A DNA stretch of 64,000 nt from Streptomyces decoyicus. Lineage in GTDB: Bacteria > Actinomycetota > Actinomycetes > Streptomycetales > Streptomycetaceae. Below are positions 12,178-22,021 of this stretch, piece after piece (the first letter of the stretch is position 1; every line of letters starts with the position of its first letter). The stretch covers positions 1,426,001-1,490,000 of the forward strand of contig NZ_CP082301.1 of the NCBI RefSeq assembly GCF_019880305.1. The letters are read 5' to 3'. The notes beneath the pieces were generated by a model that saw nothing but the letters and a program-made list of their open reading frames with translations, made no database searches and was not told where the DNA came from. The translations under genes were made by a program, and so were the position numbers.

Positions 12178-12331
12178 GTTGGCACCACACTCCGACTGAT
12201 TTGGTCTGGGCTCATTCCCGCTCAGCAATCCCGCTCGAACGGCAACCTTGACCTTATCGCGCCGTGACTGTCCGTCCGTACCCCGTTCCCCCTGGAACGC
12301 GGAGCGCCGGCCCGGGATTCCCGAGGCGTGA

Positions 12332-12361
12332 TTGTACGGTCCGCATCCTGCCGAGTACGCT
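12332..12361 (+). promoter_or_regulatory. Candidate promoter of a leaderless transcript for the STAND ATPase
   Basis: TTGTAC (12332-12337) and TACGCT (12356-12361) are separated by 18 bases. The downstream ATG at 12371 lies only 9 bases beyond the -10 element and has no ribosome-binding sequence. That fits a transcript starting at or next to the start codon, which is common in Streptomyces. Start-site mapping is needed. Confidence 0.45.
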
Positions 12362-12370
12362 CCGTGTGCC

Positions 12371-14647
12371 ATGCGACGCCTCACGCGCTCCGGCCCTGCT
12401 CCCCGTCCCTCCCCCGCGCCTCTGCGGGAGCCGGACCGGCCGGGGAATCTTCCCGCGGAGCTCAACGGCTTCATCGGCCGCCACGACGAACTGGCCGCGC
12501 TGGCACGGCAGCTGGAATCCGCCCGGCTGGTGACGCTCACCGGCCTCGGCGGCGTCGGCAAGTCGCGGCTTGCCCGCCATGCCGCAGGGATCTTGCAGGA
12601 TCGCTTCTGCGATGGGGTGTGGCTGGTCGAACTGGCCTCCCTGCGCGAACCGCACCTCCTGGACCACACCGTCGCCGAGGCGCTGGGAGCCACCGGCCAC
12701 AGCGGCCGCCCGGTGCGCTCCGTACTGGGCGACCTCCTCGCCCACCGGGACCTGCTGCTCGTCCTGGACGGCTACGAGCACCTGGTCGACGCCTGTGCCG
12801 AACTGACCGGGCAGCTGCTGCGCCGCGCCCCCGGGCTCCAGGTGCTGGCCGCGGGCCGGCGGCCGCTCGGGCTCGACGGCGAGCGGACCGTGCCGCTGGC
12901 GCCGATGAGCACCGCCGACGCGACCGCCCTCTTCGCCGACCGCGCCGCTGCCGTCGTCCCCGGGTTCGCCGTCGGACCGTCCAACGAGGCGGCGGTCACC
13001 GAGCTCTGCGACCGGCTCGACGGCATTCCGCTCGCGTTGGAGCTGGCCGCCGGACGGCTGCGGGCACTGTCCGTGGACCAGGTGCTGCACCGGCTCGACG
13101 ACCGTTTCCGGCTGCTGACCGGCACCCGCCCGCGGTGCTCCCCCGAGCTCTCGACCGCGCTCGAGCAGGGGGGAGCACCGTCCAAGGTCCCGGCCCCGCT
13201 CCAGCAGGGCGCGCCCCCGCCCCGCCACCAGACGCTGCGTACCGCGATCGGCTGGAGTCACGAGCTGTGCACGTCCGAGGAACGGCTGCTGTGGGCACGG
13301 CTGACGGTCTTCGCCGGACACTTCGATCTGGAGGCGGCCGAATACGTCTGCTCGGGGCCGGAGCTGCCGGCCGACGAACTCCTCGACATCCTCACGGAGT
13401 TGGTCACCCAGTCGGTGCTCGTACGCGAGGAGACCGCGGCCGGGGTCCGCTACCGGATGCTGGACACCGTACGGGCCTACGGGGCGGGCTGGCTGGCGGC
13501 GACGCCCGACGGCGAGCGGCTGCGGCGCCGGCACCGCGACTGGTATCTGGGGCTCGCCACCTGGTGCGAACTGGACTGGTTCAGCTCCCGGCAGGCCGAG
13601 ATCGCGGCCCGGATCGAGGCCGAGCTGCCCAATCTGCGGGTGGCGCTGGAACAGAGCCTGGAGACCCCCGCCGATATCCACCTGGGCCAGTACCTGGCGG
13701 GCACGCTGTGGTTCTACTGGGTGGGCTGCGGCCGGCTCTCGGAGGGCCGGCACTGGCTGGACCGGGCCCTGGAGCTGGAGAGCACCCACGACGAGGCGCG
13801 GATGAAGGCGCTGTGGGTGGCCGGCTATGTCGCGGTGCTCCAGGGGGACACCGTCGGCGCGCTGGGGGCCCTCCAGGAGTGCCGTGACGAGGCCGAGCGG
13901 ACCGGCAACGCCACCGCGGCCGCGTATGCGCTGCACCGCACCGGCTGTCTGGCACTGGTCTGCGACGACATGCCGCGCGCCGAGAAGCTGCTGCGCGCGG
14001 CGCTGGACCGCTACCGGGAGATCGGCGAGCTCAACAGCAATGTGCTGCTGGGGCAGGTCGAGCTTGCGATGGCGGTGGCCTTCCAGGGCGAGCTGGCGGA
14101 CGCGGTGCGCATGTGTGAGGACGTCCTGGAGGTGTGCGAGGAGCACGGAGAGCGTTGGACGCTGGCGTACGCCCAGTACGTGCTGGCCTTCGCGGCATGG
14201 TCCCGTGGGGACGGCGGGCGGGCCCGTGCGCTGCTGGAGGAATGCCTGGCCATCGATCACACCTTCCACGATCTGCTGGGCGCGGTGCTGGCGATCGAGC
14301 TGCTGGCCCTGGTGACGCTCGGCGAGGGCGACGCGGAGGAGGCGGCGGTGCTCCAGGGCGCCGCCGGACGGATCTGGCCGTCGGTGGGGCTGCCGCTGTT
14401 CGGCTCGCGCCACTTCAACCAGCCGCATGCGCTCTGCGAGGAGCAGGCCCGCGAGCGGCTGGGAGCCGAGCGCTACGAGCACTGCCGGCGGGTGGGCGAG
14501 CGGCTCGACCTGGACACGGCGGTGGCCCGGATCCTGCGGCCCGCCGGCCTGCTGCCCGCGCAGCTCCGTACGGTGCGGATCACGGCGCCGGACACGCACG
14601 AGCCCGCCGCCTCCCCCTCCGCGAGCGGCGGGGAGACGGCGGGCTGA
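12371..14647 (+). CDS. STAND-type ATPase with TPR-like C-terminus (AfsR/LAL-like, no DNA-binding domain seen)
   Basis: This encodes 758 residues. An NB-ARC-type NTPase module begins near residue 32 (FIGRHDEL). Walker A is GLGGVGKS (58-65), Walker B is LLLVLDGYEHL, and a GIPLALELAAGRLRAL motif marks the ARC part. Helical TPR-like repeats fill the C-terminal half. Unlike SARP or LuxR-type regulators with this core, I see no HTH at either end, so it may act through partner binding or be a truncated regulator. It is isolated: convergent with rpsD and divergent from the DUF948 gene. Confidence 0.85.
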   Translation: MRRLTRSGPAPRPSPAPLREPDRPGNLPAELNGFIGRHDELAALARQLESARLVTLTGLGGVGKSRLARHAAGILQDRFCDGVWLVELASLREPHLLDHTVAEALGATGHSGRPVRSVLGDLLAHRDLLLVLDGYEHLVDACAELTGQLLRRAPGLQVLAAGRRPLGLDGERTVPLAPMSTADATALFADRAAAVVPGFAVGPSNEAAVTELCDRLDGIPLALELAAGRLRALSVDQVLHRLDDRFRLLTGTRPRCSPELSTALEQGGAPSKVPAPLQQGAPPPRHQTLRTAIGWSHELCTSEERLLWARLTVFAGHFDLEAAEYVCSGPELPADELLDILTELVTQSVLVREETAAGVRYRMLDTVRAYGAGWLAATPDGERLRRRHRDWYLGLATWCELDWFSSRQAEIAARIEAELPNLRVALEQSLETPADIHLGQYLAGTLWFYWVGCGRLSEGRHWLDRALELESTHDEARMKALWVAGYVAVLQGDTVGALGALQECRDEAERTGNATAAAYALHRTGCLALVCDDMPRAEKLLRAALDRYREIGELNSNVLLGQVELAMAVAFQGELADAVRMCEDVLEVCEEHGERWTLAYAQYVLAFAAWSRGDGGRARALLEECLAIDHTFHDLLGAVLAIELLALVTLGEGDAEEAAVLQGAAGRIWPSVGLPLFGSRHFNQPHALCEEQARERLGAERYEHCRRVGERLDLDTAVARILRPAGLLPAQLRTVRITAPDTHEPAASPSASGGETAG

Positions 14648-14672
14648 GGTAGTGCTGCGCCTGCGGTGGTGC

Positions 14673-15284
14673 TTAGCGGGCGTAGTACTCGACGACGAGC
14701 TGCTCGTCGCAGATCACCGGGATCTCCTTGCGGTTCGGGTCCCGGTCGAGACGGAACGCCAGAGCCGGCAGGTTGACCTCGAGGTAGCGCGGGGTCTCAC
14801 CGTCGGTGTCGTAGCCACCCTCGCGGGCGACCTGGAAGGGGTGCTTCTCGCGGCTGCGCTCGCGGACCATCACGACGTCGCCGGGGCGGACGCGGAAGGA
14901 CGGCTTGTCGACCTTGCGGTCGTTCACCGAGATGTGGCCGTGGACGACCATCTGACGAGCCTGGTAGATGGTGCGGGCGATGCCCGACCGCAGGACGAGC
15001 GCGTCCAGACGGCGCTCAAGCTCGATGATCAGCGCTTCGCCGGTCTTGCCATCGACCTTCCGAGCGCGGTCGTAGGCACGCGCCATCTGGCGCTCGCTGA
15101 TGTCGTACTGCGCACGCAGACGCTGCTTCTCGAGCAGACGGACCTTGTAGTCACTGCTCTGCTTGCGGCCACGGCCGTGCTCGCCGGGCGGGTAGGGACG
15201 GGCCTCGAAGTACTTGACGGCCTTCGGCGTCAGCGCGATGCCGAGCGCGCGGGACTTCTTGACCTTGGGACGCGACTGGTTCAC
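14673..15284 (-). CDS. rpsD: 30S ribosomal protein S4
   Basis: This is a 16S rRNA primary assembly protein of 203 residues. [10 protein letters not shown] and the LREKQ-like [11 protein letters not shown] region match the S4 N-domain. The S4 RNA-binding motif is [31 protein letters not shown], read in two parts around residue 105. The N-terminal segment has no zinc-binding cysteines (only one Cys, near the C-terminus), so this is the Cys-free form. Start is the GTG at 15282-15284 with GGAGG ten bases upstream. It is monocistronic here, away from the main ribosomal operons, as usual in actinobacteria. Confidence 0.97.
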   Translation of the reverse strand: MNQSRPKVKKSRALGIALTPKAVKYFEARPYPPGEHGRGRKQSSDYKVRLLEKQRLRAQYDISERQMARAYDRARKVDGKTGEALIIELERRLDALVLRSGIARTIYQARQMVVHGHISVNDRKVDKPSFRVRPGDVVMVRERSREKHPFQVAREGGYDTDGETPRYLEVNLPALAFRLDRDPNRKEIPVICDEQLVVEYYAR

Positions 15285-15306
15285 GTGGAACGGACCTCCG
15301 TGTAAG

Positions 15307-15325
15307 TTAGGTGAGGCTTACCTTA
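15307..15325. promoter_or_regulatory. Iron box (DtxR/IdeR/DmdR-type operator)
   Basis: TTAGGTGAGGCTTACCTTA matches the 19-bp consensus for iron-dependent DtxR-family repressors (TTAGGTTAGGCTAACCTAA) at 16 of 19 positions, keeping the outer TTAGG and the CCT half. It lies between divergent genes: 15 bases before the start of the DUF2470/HugZ-like gene and 22 bases before the rpsD start. Iron-replete repression of the haem-related gene is the natural reading; an effect on rpsD is possible because the box is also close to it. Confidence 0.85.
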
Positions 15326-15340
15326 GCGCGAGGAGGACGT

Positions 15341-16219
15341 ATGTTTCGACCTGGGATCCCCCTGCCCAGTGCACACCGCACCGAGGCGGGTCAGCCGCGT
15401 CCCGTGGAAGACGCCCAGCAGCCCACTGCCGCCGAGCGCGTACGGACCCTCGTCGAGTCCAATGGTATGGCGTCTTTGAGCATCCCCGGTGTCGAGGACC
15501 CCGACGAGACGGGTCTCTCGGCTCCTGTCTGCCGCACGGTGACACCCGACGGAGACGTGCTGTTGCTGGTTCCAGGCGATTCTGCGGCGGCTCGGGCGGC
15601 CGCACACGCCCAGGACGACGACCTGACAGCCGTGATGGAGATCACGGACGTCGCACCGGTTTCGGTGCCCCATCGCATCCGCGGCCGGGCCTGGGTGGCC
15701 GGCTGGCTGACCCCCGTACGCAATGAGCAGCGCGCCGAGGCGGCGACGCTGCTCGCGGAGCGGCACCCGGTGGGCGAGCTGCTCGGTATCGGTGAGGCGC
15801 TCCAGCCGGACCCGGCACCGGGCCTCTACGGGCGGACCGCCTGGATGATGCTGCGCCTGGAGGTCGGCGAGGGCGCGGTGGACGACCTGTGGGGCGCCGA
15901 ACCCGTCGAGCCCGACGAGTTCGCCACCGCGGCACCCGATCCGCTGGCCGCCCATGAGGCGGAGCTGCTCCAGCATCTGCACGCGGCACACCACGAGCAG
16001 GTGCGCGGGCTGTGCGCCCTGCTGGGAGACCGCCGGGAGCTCTGCGGACTGCGCGACCGGGCCGTGCCGGTGGGTCTGGACCGCTTCGGGCTGCGGGTCC
16101 GCTTCACGGATGCCGAGCAGCGGTCCTTCGACGCGCGGTTCGACTTCCCCGAGCCCGTACGGGACGTGGCGGAGCTGCGGCGGGCGATGCACCTCCTCTT
16201 CGAGGCGGCGGCCGAGTAG
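15341..16219 (+). CDS. DUF2470 / HugZ-like haem or iron utilisation protein
   Basis: This encodes 292 residues. The first 180 look like a split-barrel (pyridoxamine-phosphate-oxidase-like) domain, with SLSIPG and HRIRGRAWVAGWL strands. The last 85 match DUF2470, with an HHEQVRGLCALLG helix, LDRFGLRVRF and FPEPVRDVAELRRAM. This two-domain layout is that of HugZ-type haem-degrading or haem-binding proteins. The ATG at 15341 has a perfect AGGAGG four bases upstream. An iron box immediately precedes the ribosome site, supporting an iron-regulated role. Enzyme activity is not demonstrated by the sequence. Confidence 0.88.
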   Translation: MFRPGIPLPSAHRTEAGQPRPVEDAQQPTAAERVRTLVESNGMASLSIPGVEDPDETGLSAPVCRTVTPDGDVLLLVPGDSAAARAAAHAQDDDLTAVMEITDVAPVSVPHRIRGRAWVAGWLTPVRNEQRAEAATLLAERHPVGELLGIGEALQPDPAPGLYGRTAWMMLRLEVGEGAVDDLWGAEPVEPDEFATAAPDPLAAHEAELLQHLHAAHHEQVRGLCALLGDRRELCGLRDRAVPVGLDRFGLRVRFTDAEQRSFDARFDFPEPVRDVAELRRAMHLLFEAAAE

Positions 16220-16354
16220 CCGGGAGCCGCCCGTCAGCCAGGGTGCGCTGCGAGGCCGCCGCCGAACCCGAGGCCACCCGGCCGGTCGGCCGCCCCCGGG
16301 GCCCGGTGGGGCCTGCGCCCCGGCAGATCCTGCAGGGACTGCCCGGCTATGCGG

Positions 16355-17731
16355 CTATTCGGCGCCGGCCTCGCCGGAGGCCGAGCGCAGGCGGACGCGG
16401 ACGCGCTCGACCACATCGGCATAGCGCGCCTCGGCACCATGGCGGGTGGGTTCGTAGTAGCGCTTGCCGTGCACCTCGTCCGGCGCGTACTGCTGCGCCG
16501 CGATGCCGCCCGGCAGGTCGTGCGGGTACTGATAGCCCTGGCCGTGGCCGAGCTTCTGAGCGCCCTTGTAATGGCTGTCGCGCAGATGCGGCGGCACTGC
16601 ACCCGCCTGACCTGCCCGCACGTCCGCCAGGGCCGCGTCGATGGCCATATAGGCGGCGTTCGACTTCGGGGCCAGGGCGAGCGCGATGGTGGCCTGGCTC
16701 AGCGTGATCCGCGCCTCCGGGAAGCCGATCATCGCCACGGCCTGGGCGGCGGCGACCGCGGTCTGGAGAGCCGTCGGATCGGCCAGGCCGATGTCCTCGC
16801 TCGCGGAGATCATCAGCCGGCGGGCGATGAACCGCGGGTCCTCCCCCGCCTCGATCATGCGCGCCAGATAATGCAGCGCGGCATCGACGTCCGATCCCCG
16901 GATGGACTTGATCAGCGCGCTGGCGACGTCGTAATGCTGGTCCCCGTCGCGGTCGTACTTCACCGCCGCCCGGTTGACGGACTCCTCCAGCGTCCGGAGG
17001 GTGATCTCCTTCTCCCCCTTGGCCAGCGCGGAGCCGGCCCCGGCCTCCAGGGCCGTCAGCGCCCGCCGGGCATCGCCGCCCGCGATACGCAGCAGATGCC
17101 CCTCGGTGTCCTCGGGGAGGGTGACCGAGCCCGCCAGCCCGCGCGCATCGGTCAGCGCACGCTGCAGCAGGCCCCGCAGATCGTCGTCCGTGAGGGGTTC
17201 GAGGGTCAGCAGCAGTGAACGGGACAGCAGCGGCGAGATCACCGAGAAGTACGGGTTCTCGGTCGTCGCGGCGATCAGGGTGACCCAGCGGTTCTCCACG
17301 GCGGGCAGCAGGGAATCCTGCTGGGCCTTGCTGAAGCGGTGGATCTCGTCGAGGAAGAGGACGGTCTCCTTGCCGAAGCCGCCCGAGGCGCGCCGGGCGC
17401 CGTCGATGACCGCGCGGACCTCCTTGACGCCCGCCGTGATCGCCGAGAGCTCCACGAAGCGCTTGTTCGTCGCCTGGCTGACGACATACGCGAGGGTCGT
17501 CTTGCCGATCCCCGGCGGCCCCCACAGGAACACCGAGGACGGCCCGGCCGGCCCCCCGCTGCCCTCGCCCACCAGCCGGCGCAACGGCGAGCCCGGCTTG
17601 AGCAGATGCTGCTGACCCACGACTTCGTCGAGGGTGCGCGGACGCATCCGCACGGCGAGCGGGGACCCCGCGGGGTCCTTCTCCTGGCGGTCTTCGGCAG
17701 CGGCGGTGAACAGGTCGGGCTCCACGCTCAT
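16355..17731 (-). CDS. rarA: Replication-associated recombination protein RarA (MgsA-type AAA ATPase)
   Basis: This AAA+ clamp-loader relative acts at stalled forks. It is 458 residues from the ATG at 17729-17731 (MSVEPDLF); a TTG 24 bases earlier is a weaker choice. Motifs: [13 protein letters not shown] (Walker A), [15 protein letters not shown] (Walker B), [17 protein letters not shown] (sensor 1/Arg finger), and the C-terminal MgsA domain with [16 protein letters not shown] and the YPHDLPGG block. It converges with the DUF2470 gene. Confidence 0.95.
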   Translation of the reverse strand: MSVEPDLFTAAAEDRQEKDPAGSPLAVRMRPRTLDEVVGQQHLLKPGSPLRRLVGEGSGGPAGPSSVFLWGPPGIGKTTLAYVVSQATNKRFVELSAITAGVKEVRAVIDGARRASGGFGKETVLFLDEIHRFSKAQQDSLLPAVENRWVTLIAATTENPYFSVISPLLSRSLLLTLEPLTDDDLRGLLQRALTDARGLAGSVTLPEDTEGHLLRIAGGDARRALTALEAGAGSALAKGEKEITLRTLEESVNRAAVKYDRDGDQHYDVASALIKSIRGSDVDAALHYLARMIEAGEDPRFIARRLMISASEDIGLADPTALQTAVAAAQAVAMIGFPEARITLSQATIALALAPKSNAAYMAIDAALADVRAGQAGAVPPHLRDSHYKGAQKLGHGQGYQYPHDLPGGIAAQQYAPDEVHGKRYYEPTRHGAEARYADVVERVRVRLRSASGEAGAE

Positions 17732-17754
17732 GAGCCTAAGCCACCCCACTGACA

Positions 17755-17789
17755 ACGCCCCGGCCGCCGTCGTGGACGGGCCGGGGCGT
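17755..17789 (-). terminator. Hairpin downstream of the VKOR-family gene
   Basis: An 11-bp perfect outer stem (ACGCCCCGGCC/GGCCGGGGCGT) surrounds a smaller inner hairpin, 28 bases past the VKOR stop and 24 bases before the rarA start. It separates the two same-strand genes. Confidence 0.65.
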
Positions 17790-17817
17790 CAGAGCCGTTC
17801 AAGCAGGCTCAGGGGTC

Positions 17818-18459
17818 CTAGAGCAGGGTGCTCCAGTACGACCACCACTTGGTGAGGATCAGCAGGGCGATCACGCCGTACCAGAGCACCGGTACGACCC
17901 AGTGGAACTCCACCACCGTCCGGCGCAGCCCCGCGGGAGCCGGGATGATGCCGTGCTTGAGGTTGTGCGCAGTGGTGTACCAGAACATCAGGATGGTCAC
18001 GCACCAGGTCAGCGTGCACCACAGGCACAGCGAGTTGATGCTGTACAGGGACTGGCTCATCAGCCACATGCAGAAGACCGCGCCGAGGCCCGTGCCGATG
18101 TTCAGCCCGATCCAGTACCAGCGGCGGAAGCGGGCGCCGGCCAGCAGGGCCATGCCGACCGCGACGACCACGCCGAAGCCGACCAGCCCGGCCATCGGGT
18201 TCGGGAAGCCGAAGACGTCCGCCTGCTTGCTCTGCATGATGTTGGTGCAGGAGATGATCGGGTTGAGACTGCAGGCCGGCTTGAAGCTCGGGTCCTTCAG
18301 CAGCTCGAACTTGTCCAGGGTGATGATCCAGGCCGCGAAGGTGCCCAGCGCGCCGGTGATCACCAGGAGCAGGGCGAAACCGCGACCCGAGCCGATGGTG
18401 CCCGCGCCGCTCGCGCGGTCGTCGTCGGTGGACACGTCGTCAAGCGCTGTCGTCGTCAT
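17818..18459 (-). CDS. Vitamin K epoxide reductase (VKOR) family membrane protein
   Basis: This is an integral membrane thiol oxidoreductase, expected to reoxidise a DsbA-like partner using a quinone. It is 213 residues long, with four to five membrane helices. The loop cysteines are Cys63 and Cys71 and the active-site CLWC is Cys145-Cys148, so the full four-cysteine set is present. Start is the ATG at 18457-18459. No thioredoxin domain is fused, so the partner is encoded elsewhere; the DsbA-like gene at 55.6 kb lacks a signal peptide and is not an obvious partner. Confidence 0.92.
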   Translation of the reverse strand: MTTTALDDVSTDDDRASGAGTIGSGRGFALLLVITGALGTFAAWIITLDKFELLKDPSFKPACSLNPIISCTNIMQSKQADVFGFPNPMAGLVGFGVVVAVGMALLAGARFRRWYWIGLNIGTGLGAVFCMWLMSQSLYSINSLCLWCTLTWCVTILMFWYTTAHNLKHGIIPAPAGLRRTVVEFHWVVPVLWYGVIALLILTKWWSYWSTLL

Positions 18460-18788
18460 ATCGCCGTTCCGTCGATCCCTAGGGAGATGGTCTGAGCAAG
18501 CGGGCCCCGGTCGCGGCACCGCCGTTCATTCTGCCCCAACTCCACCATGACCCACTGTGCGATGAACATAAAGACGAGGCGGCCGCACACAGCGTTCTCT
18601 CAGCCTTCGCCCCGCTCCGGCCCGCCCGGCCGCCCGTCCGGGGGTGCGCCGCCGCCGGTGCGGCAGTCCCGGATTCCCTCCGCCGGGATGAATGCGCCGC
18701 CGGCATTGACACGGGACACCCGGCAGCACGAGGGGCCCGGACGGCCGGTCGCCGTCCGGGCCCCTCGGGGTCTGCCTACGGTGCGGTC
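18460..18788. other. Intergenic region between the VKOR gene and hisS
   Basis: These 329 bases hold the hisS terminator hairpin at the right end and presumably the VKOR promoter. No reading frame here has a convincing ribosome site or family resemblance. Confidence 0.7.
18731..18765 (-). terminator. Strong hairpin downstream of hisS
   Basis: A perfect 14-bp inverted repeat (AGGGGCCCGGACGG and its complement) with a 7-base loop starts 24 bases past the hisS stop. There is no T-run, as is usual for Streptomyces. Confidence 0.8.
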
Positions 18789-20051
18789 TCAGCCCAGCAG
18801 ACGCCGGATCTCCTCGGCGACACCGTCCAGCGCGACCGCGCTCTGCTCGCCGCTCTCCAGGTCCTTGAGCTGGACGACGCCCTCGGCGAGGTCCCGCTCG
18901 CCCGCGACGAGCGCCAGCCGCGCACCGGAGCGGTTGGCGGACTTCATGGCGTTCTTCAGGCCCTTGCCGCCGAACGCGAAGTCGGTGGCGACACCGGACC
19001 GGCGCAGCTCGGTGACCACCCCGAACAGCACCCGGCGGGCCTCCTCGCCGAGCGGTACCGCGTACACGGCGGTGGCGGCGGGGATGTCGAGCGTGACGCC
19101 CTCCGCCTCCAGGGCCAGCACCGTACGGTCGACGCCCAGCGCCCAGCCGACGGACGGCAGCGCGGGGCCGCCGATCATCTCGGAGAGGCCGTCGTATCGT
19201 CCGCCGCCGCCCACCGCGGACTGCGAACCGAGGCCGTCGTGGACGAACTCGAAGGTGGTGCGGGTGTAGTAGTCCAGGCCGCGGACCAGCTTCTCGTCAT
19301 CCTCGAAGGCCACGCCCGCCGCGGTCAGCAGCTCGCGCACCTGCTCGTGGTACGCCTTGCAGGCCTCGCAGAGGTAGTCGCGGAGCTTGGGCGCCCCGTC
19401 GAGCTGCTTCTGTACGGACTCGCGCTTGTCGTCCAGGACACGCAGCGGGTTGATGTCGACCCGGCGGCGGGTGTCCTCGTCCAGGTCGAGCCCGCCCAGG
19501 AAGTCCTGGAGCGCGGCGCGGTAGACGGGCCGGCACTCCTTGTCGCCCAGGGAGTTCAGCAGGATGCGGAAGCTCCGCAGTCCCAGCGCGCGGTAGGCCT
19601 GGTCGGCCAGGATGATCAACTCGGCGTCCAGCGCCGGGTCTTCGGTGCCGATCGCCTCCGCACCGACCTGCGAGAAGTGGCGGTAACGGCCCTTCTGCGG
19701 ACGCTCGTAGCGGTAGTACGAGCCGGAGTACCAGAGCTTGACCGGGAGGTTGCCGGCCTTGTGGAGGTTGGCCTCCAGCGCGGCGCGCAGCACGGACGCG
19801 GTGCCCTCGGGGCGCAGCGCCAGCTGGTCGCCACCCTTGGTCTCGAAGGCGTACATCTCCTTGGTCACGATGTCGGTGGACTCACCGACGCCGCGCGCGA
19901 ACAGCTCGACGTTCTCAAAACCGGGCGTCTCGATGTAGCCGTACCCGGAGTTCTTCAGCGGCGCGGCGATCGCCTCGCGCACCGCGAGATAGGTGGCGGA
20001 CTGCGGCGGAATCAGGTCGTACGTGCCCTTGGGGGCCTTGAAGGTGCTCAC
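18789..20051 (-). CDS. hisS: Histidyl-tRNA synthetase
   Basis: This class II synthetase is 420 residues from the GTG at 20049-20051. Motif 2 region: [11 protein letters not shown] and [14 protein letters not shown]. Histidine-specific motifs: [15 protein letters not shown] and GGGGRYDGL. Motif 3 is [11 protein letters not shown]-terminal anticodon-binding domain completes it. It lies 11 bases after the metallo-hydrolase gene on the same strand, so the two are likely co-transcribed. Confidence 0.97.
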   Translation of the reverse strand: MSTFKAPKGTYDLIPPQSATYLAVREAIAAPLKNSGYGYIETPGFENVELFARGVGESTDIVTKEMYAFETKGGDQLALRPEGTASVLRAALEANLHKAGNLPVKLWYSGSYYRYERPQKGRYRHFSQVGAEAIGTEDPALDAELIILADQAYRALGLRSFRILLNSLGDKECRPVYRAALQDFLGGLDLDEDTRRRVDINPLRVLDDKRESVQKQLDGAPKLRDYLCEACKAYHEQVRELLTAAGVAFEDDEKLVRGLDYYTRTTFEFVHDGLGSQSAVGGGGRYDGLSEMIGGPALPSVGWALGVDRTVLALEAEGVTLDIPAATAVYAVPLGEEARRVLFGVVTELRRSGVATDFAFGGKGLKNAMKSANRSGARLALVAGERDLAEGVVQLKDLESGEQSAVALDGVAEEIRRLLG

Positions 20052-20062
20052 GGAAGCTCTCG

Positions 20063-20776
20063 TCACATTCCTCGTCGTGGAGCGGCGCTGAAGCCGTCTC
20101 CGAGGCCGGCGGCCACTTCCCGCAGGAAGGGGTTGGTGGCGCGCTCGCGGCCGATGGTGGTCTGGGGGCCGTGGCCGGACAGGACGACGGTCGAGTCCTC
20201 CAGCGGCAGGCACACACGCGCCAGCGACTGCAGGATCTCGGCGTGGTCGCCGCCCGGCAGGTCGGTGCGTCCGATGGAGCCGGCGAACAGCAGGTCGCCC
20301 GAGAAGAAGACCGGCGGAATGTCGGCCTGCTCGGGCATCCTGAACGTCACCGACCCCTTGGTATGGCCCGGGGCGTGCGCGACGGAGAATTCCATCCCGG
20401 CGAGTTCCAGGGCTGCACCGTCGCTCAGCTCCTTGACGTCGTCCGGCTCCCCCACGGTGAGTTCGCCCATGAGCTGCTGACCGATGGAGCGGCCGATGGC
20501 CTTCTCCGGGTCGCTCATCATGTAGCGGTCCGAGGGGTGGATCCAGGCCGGGGCATCGTGCGCGCCGCACACCGGTACGACGGAGGCGACATGGTCGATG
20601 TGGCCATGGGTGAGGACGACCGCGACGGGCTTGAGCCGATGCTTTTTGACCGCGTCCTCGACTCCTTGGGCCGCCTGGTGGCCCGGGTCGATGATGACGC
20701 ACTCCTCGCCTGCTGCGGGGGCGACCAAGTAGCAGTTGGTGCCCCAGGCCCCGGCGGGGAACCCGGCAATCAGCAC
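20063..20776 (-). CDS. Metallo-beta-lactamase-fold hydrolase (glyoxalase II-like)
   Basis: This encodes 237 residues. Metal motifs are [10 protein letters not shown] (HxHxDH), [20 protein letters not shown] and the final SGHGP His. This set matches glyoxalase II-type MBL hydrolases, which cleave thioesters, but the substrate is unknown. The GTG at 20774-20776 was chosen because AAGGAC lies 4-5 bases upstream. It sits between relA and hisS in many actinobacteria and probably shares the hisS transcript. Confidence 0.92.
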   Translation of the reverse strand: MLIAGFPAGAWGTNCYLVAPAAGEECVIIDPGHQAAQGVEDAVKKHRLKPVAVVLTHGHIDHVASVVPVCGAHDAPAWIHPSDRYMMSDPEKAIGRSIGQQLMGELTVGEPDDVKELSDGAALELAGMEFSVAHAPGHTKGSVTFRMPEQADIPPVFFSGDLLFAGSIGRTDLPGGDHAEILQSLARVCLPLEDSTVVLSGHGPQTTIGRERATNPFLREVAAGLGDGFSAAPRRGM

Positions 20777-20939
20777 GTTCGTCCTTAAAGGTCGGTGTGG
20801 AGGTCGGTCCGCCAGACCGCTTCTCCCGGACATCTCGGCAGCTCCAGAGCCTACCGGCGGGACTCCCGGCAGGGCGAACCCGTATACCGTACGGCCACGG
20901 CGCACGAGCGCGATCGATGATCGGACAAGGAGACGACCG

Positions 20940-21770
20940 GTGGTCAGCAAAGATCAGCGGCGGCGGCAGCTCGCCCGCGAGAAGTACGAGCGTCAGCAGC
21001 AACGGCGGTCCGCGGCCCAGCGGAAGACCAAACACCGCAACGTGATCATCGCCTCCGTCGTGGCCGTCGCGCTGGCCGCCGGAGCCGCGGTCTACGCCTC
21101 CACCGGACTCGCGGGCGGCAGCGACGAGGTGTCCGACCGGGCCGCGGCCCCGACGCCGTCCAAGGCACCGGACCCGTGCGACAGGCCCGCGAAGGGCGCA
21201 CCGTCGGAGAAGACCTGGCCGAAGGAGCCGGCGATGTCGGTCGACACGTCGGCCTCGTACGCCGTGAAGCTGGCGACGACCTGCGGCACGATCGGTCTGA
21301 AGCTGGACGCGGGCAAGGCGCCGCACACGGTCAACTCCTTCGCCTTCCTGGCCGGCCAGGGCTACTTCGACCACAGCAAGTGCCACCGCCTGGTCGACGC
21401 GGACATCCATATCCTCCAGTGCGGCGACCCGAAGGGCACCGGCCGCGGCACCCCCGGCTACACCATCCCGGACGAGAACCTCGAGGACCCGCGGCTCAAG
21501 GGCGGCGTCTATCCGGCGGGCACGGTCGCGATGGCCAACCGCTACGACGGAGCGAGCGACAAGAGCCGCAACTCCGGTGGCAGCCAGTTCTTCCTCGTCT
21601 ACCAGGACAGCAAGCTGCCCGCGAACTACACACCGTTCGGCACCATCACGGGCGGTATGGACGTCCTGCGGAAGATCGCCAAGGCCGGTTCGACGCCGGA
21701 CCCGCAGACCCGCAACACGGCGCCCAACGCCACCGTCGTGATCGACAAGGCGTCCGTGAAGAAGTCCTGA
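20940..21770 (+). CDS. Membrane-anchored cyclophilin-type peptidyl-prolyl isomerase
   Basis: This encodes 276 residues from the GTG at 20940, with AAGGAG seven bases upstream. The cytoplasmic N-terminus is very basic and Gln-rich ([19 protein letters not shown]). A membrane helix ([20 protein letters not shown]) and an extracytoplasmic cyclophilin domain follow. The domain has the CHRL strand (usually FHRV), [13 protein letters not shown] and [13 protein letters not shown]. Four cysteines in the domain could form disulfides outside the cell. It probably assists folding of exported proteins. It is divergent from the MBL gene. Confidence 0.9.
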   Translation: MVSKDQRRRQLAREKYERQQQRRSAAQRKTKHRNVIIASVVAVALAAGAAVYASTGLAGGSDEVSDRAAAPTPSKAPDPCDRPAKGAPSEKTWPKEPAMSVDTSASYAVKLATTCGTIGLKLDAGKAPHTVNSFAFLAGQGYFDHSKCHRLVDADIHILQCGDPKGTGRGTPGYTIPDENLEDPRLKGGVYPAGTVAMANRYDGASDKSRNSGGSQFFLVYQDSKLPANYTPFGTITGGMDVLRKIAKAGSTPDPQTRNTAPNATVVIDKASVKKS

Positions 21771-21783
21771 CCAGCCGGGCGAC

Positions 21784-21813
21784 CCGGGGGCGGCGCCGCT
21801 GCGCCGCCCCCGG
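21784..21813 (+). terminator. Hairpin downstream of the cyclophilin gene
   Basis: A perfect 12-bp stem (CCGGGGGCGGCG and its complement) with a 6-base loop starts 13 bases after the stop codon. Confidence 0.75.
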
Positions 21814-22021
21814 CGAACCGCGGAATTTCGTCGTGCTGGATGCGGACAGCTGACCGCCGGTCGCCTAGATTGGCGTTGTGTAGGGTGCCTGCTCCGACGG
21901 CTGCCACCCTCACCCGCAAGTCAGCCCGTCGGACCGGCCAGGGCGCGGCTCTGCCGGACAGAAACTGTGGACGATGCCGGGGGGCCGCATGCCCCCGTCG
22001 GCATCATGTGGAGGAGGCGCT

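Noticed and set aside
18457..18567. 37-codon minus-strand ORF ending in an ATGA overlap with the VKOR start
   Set aside because: No ribosome site and no conserved look; the overlap could be chance. It could only be rescued by conservation or ribosome profiling.
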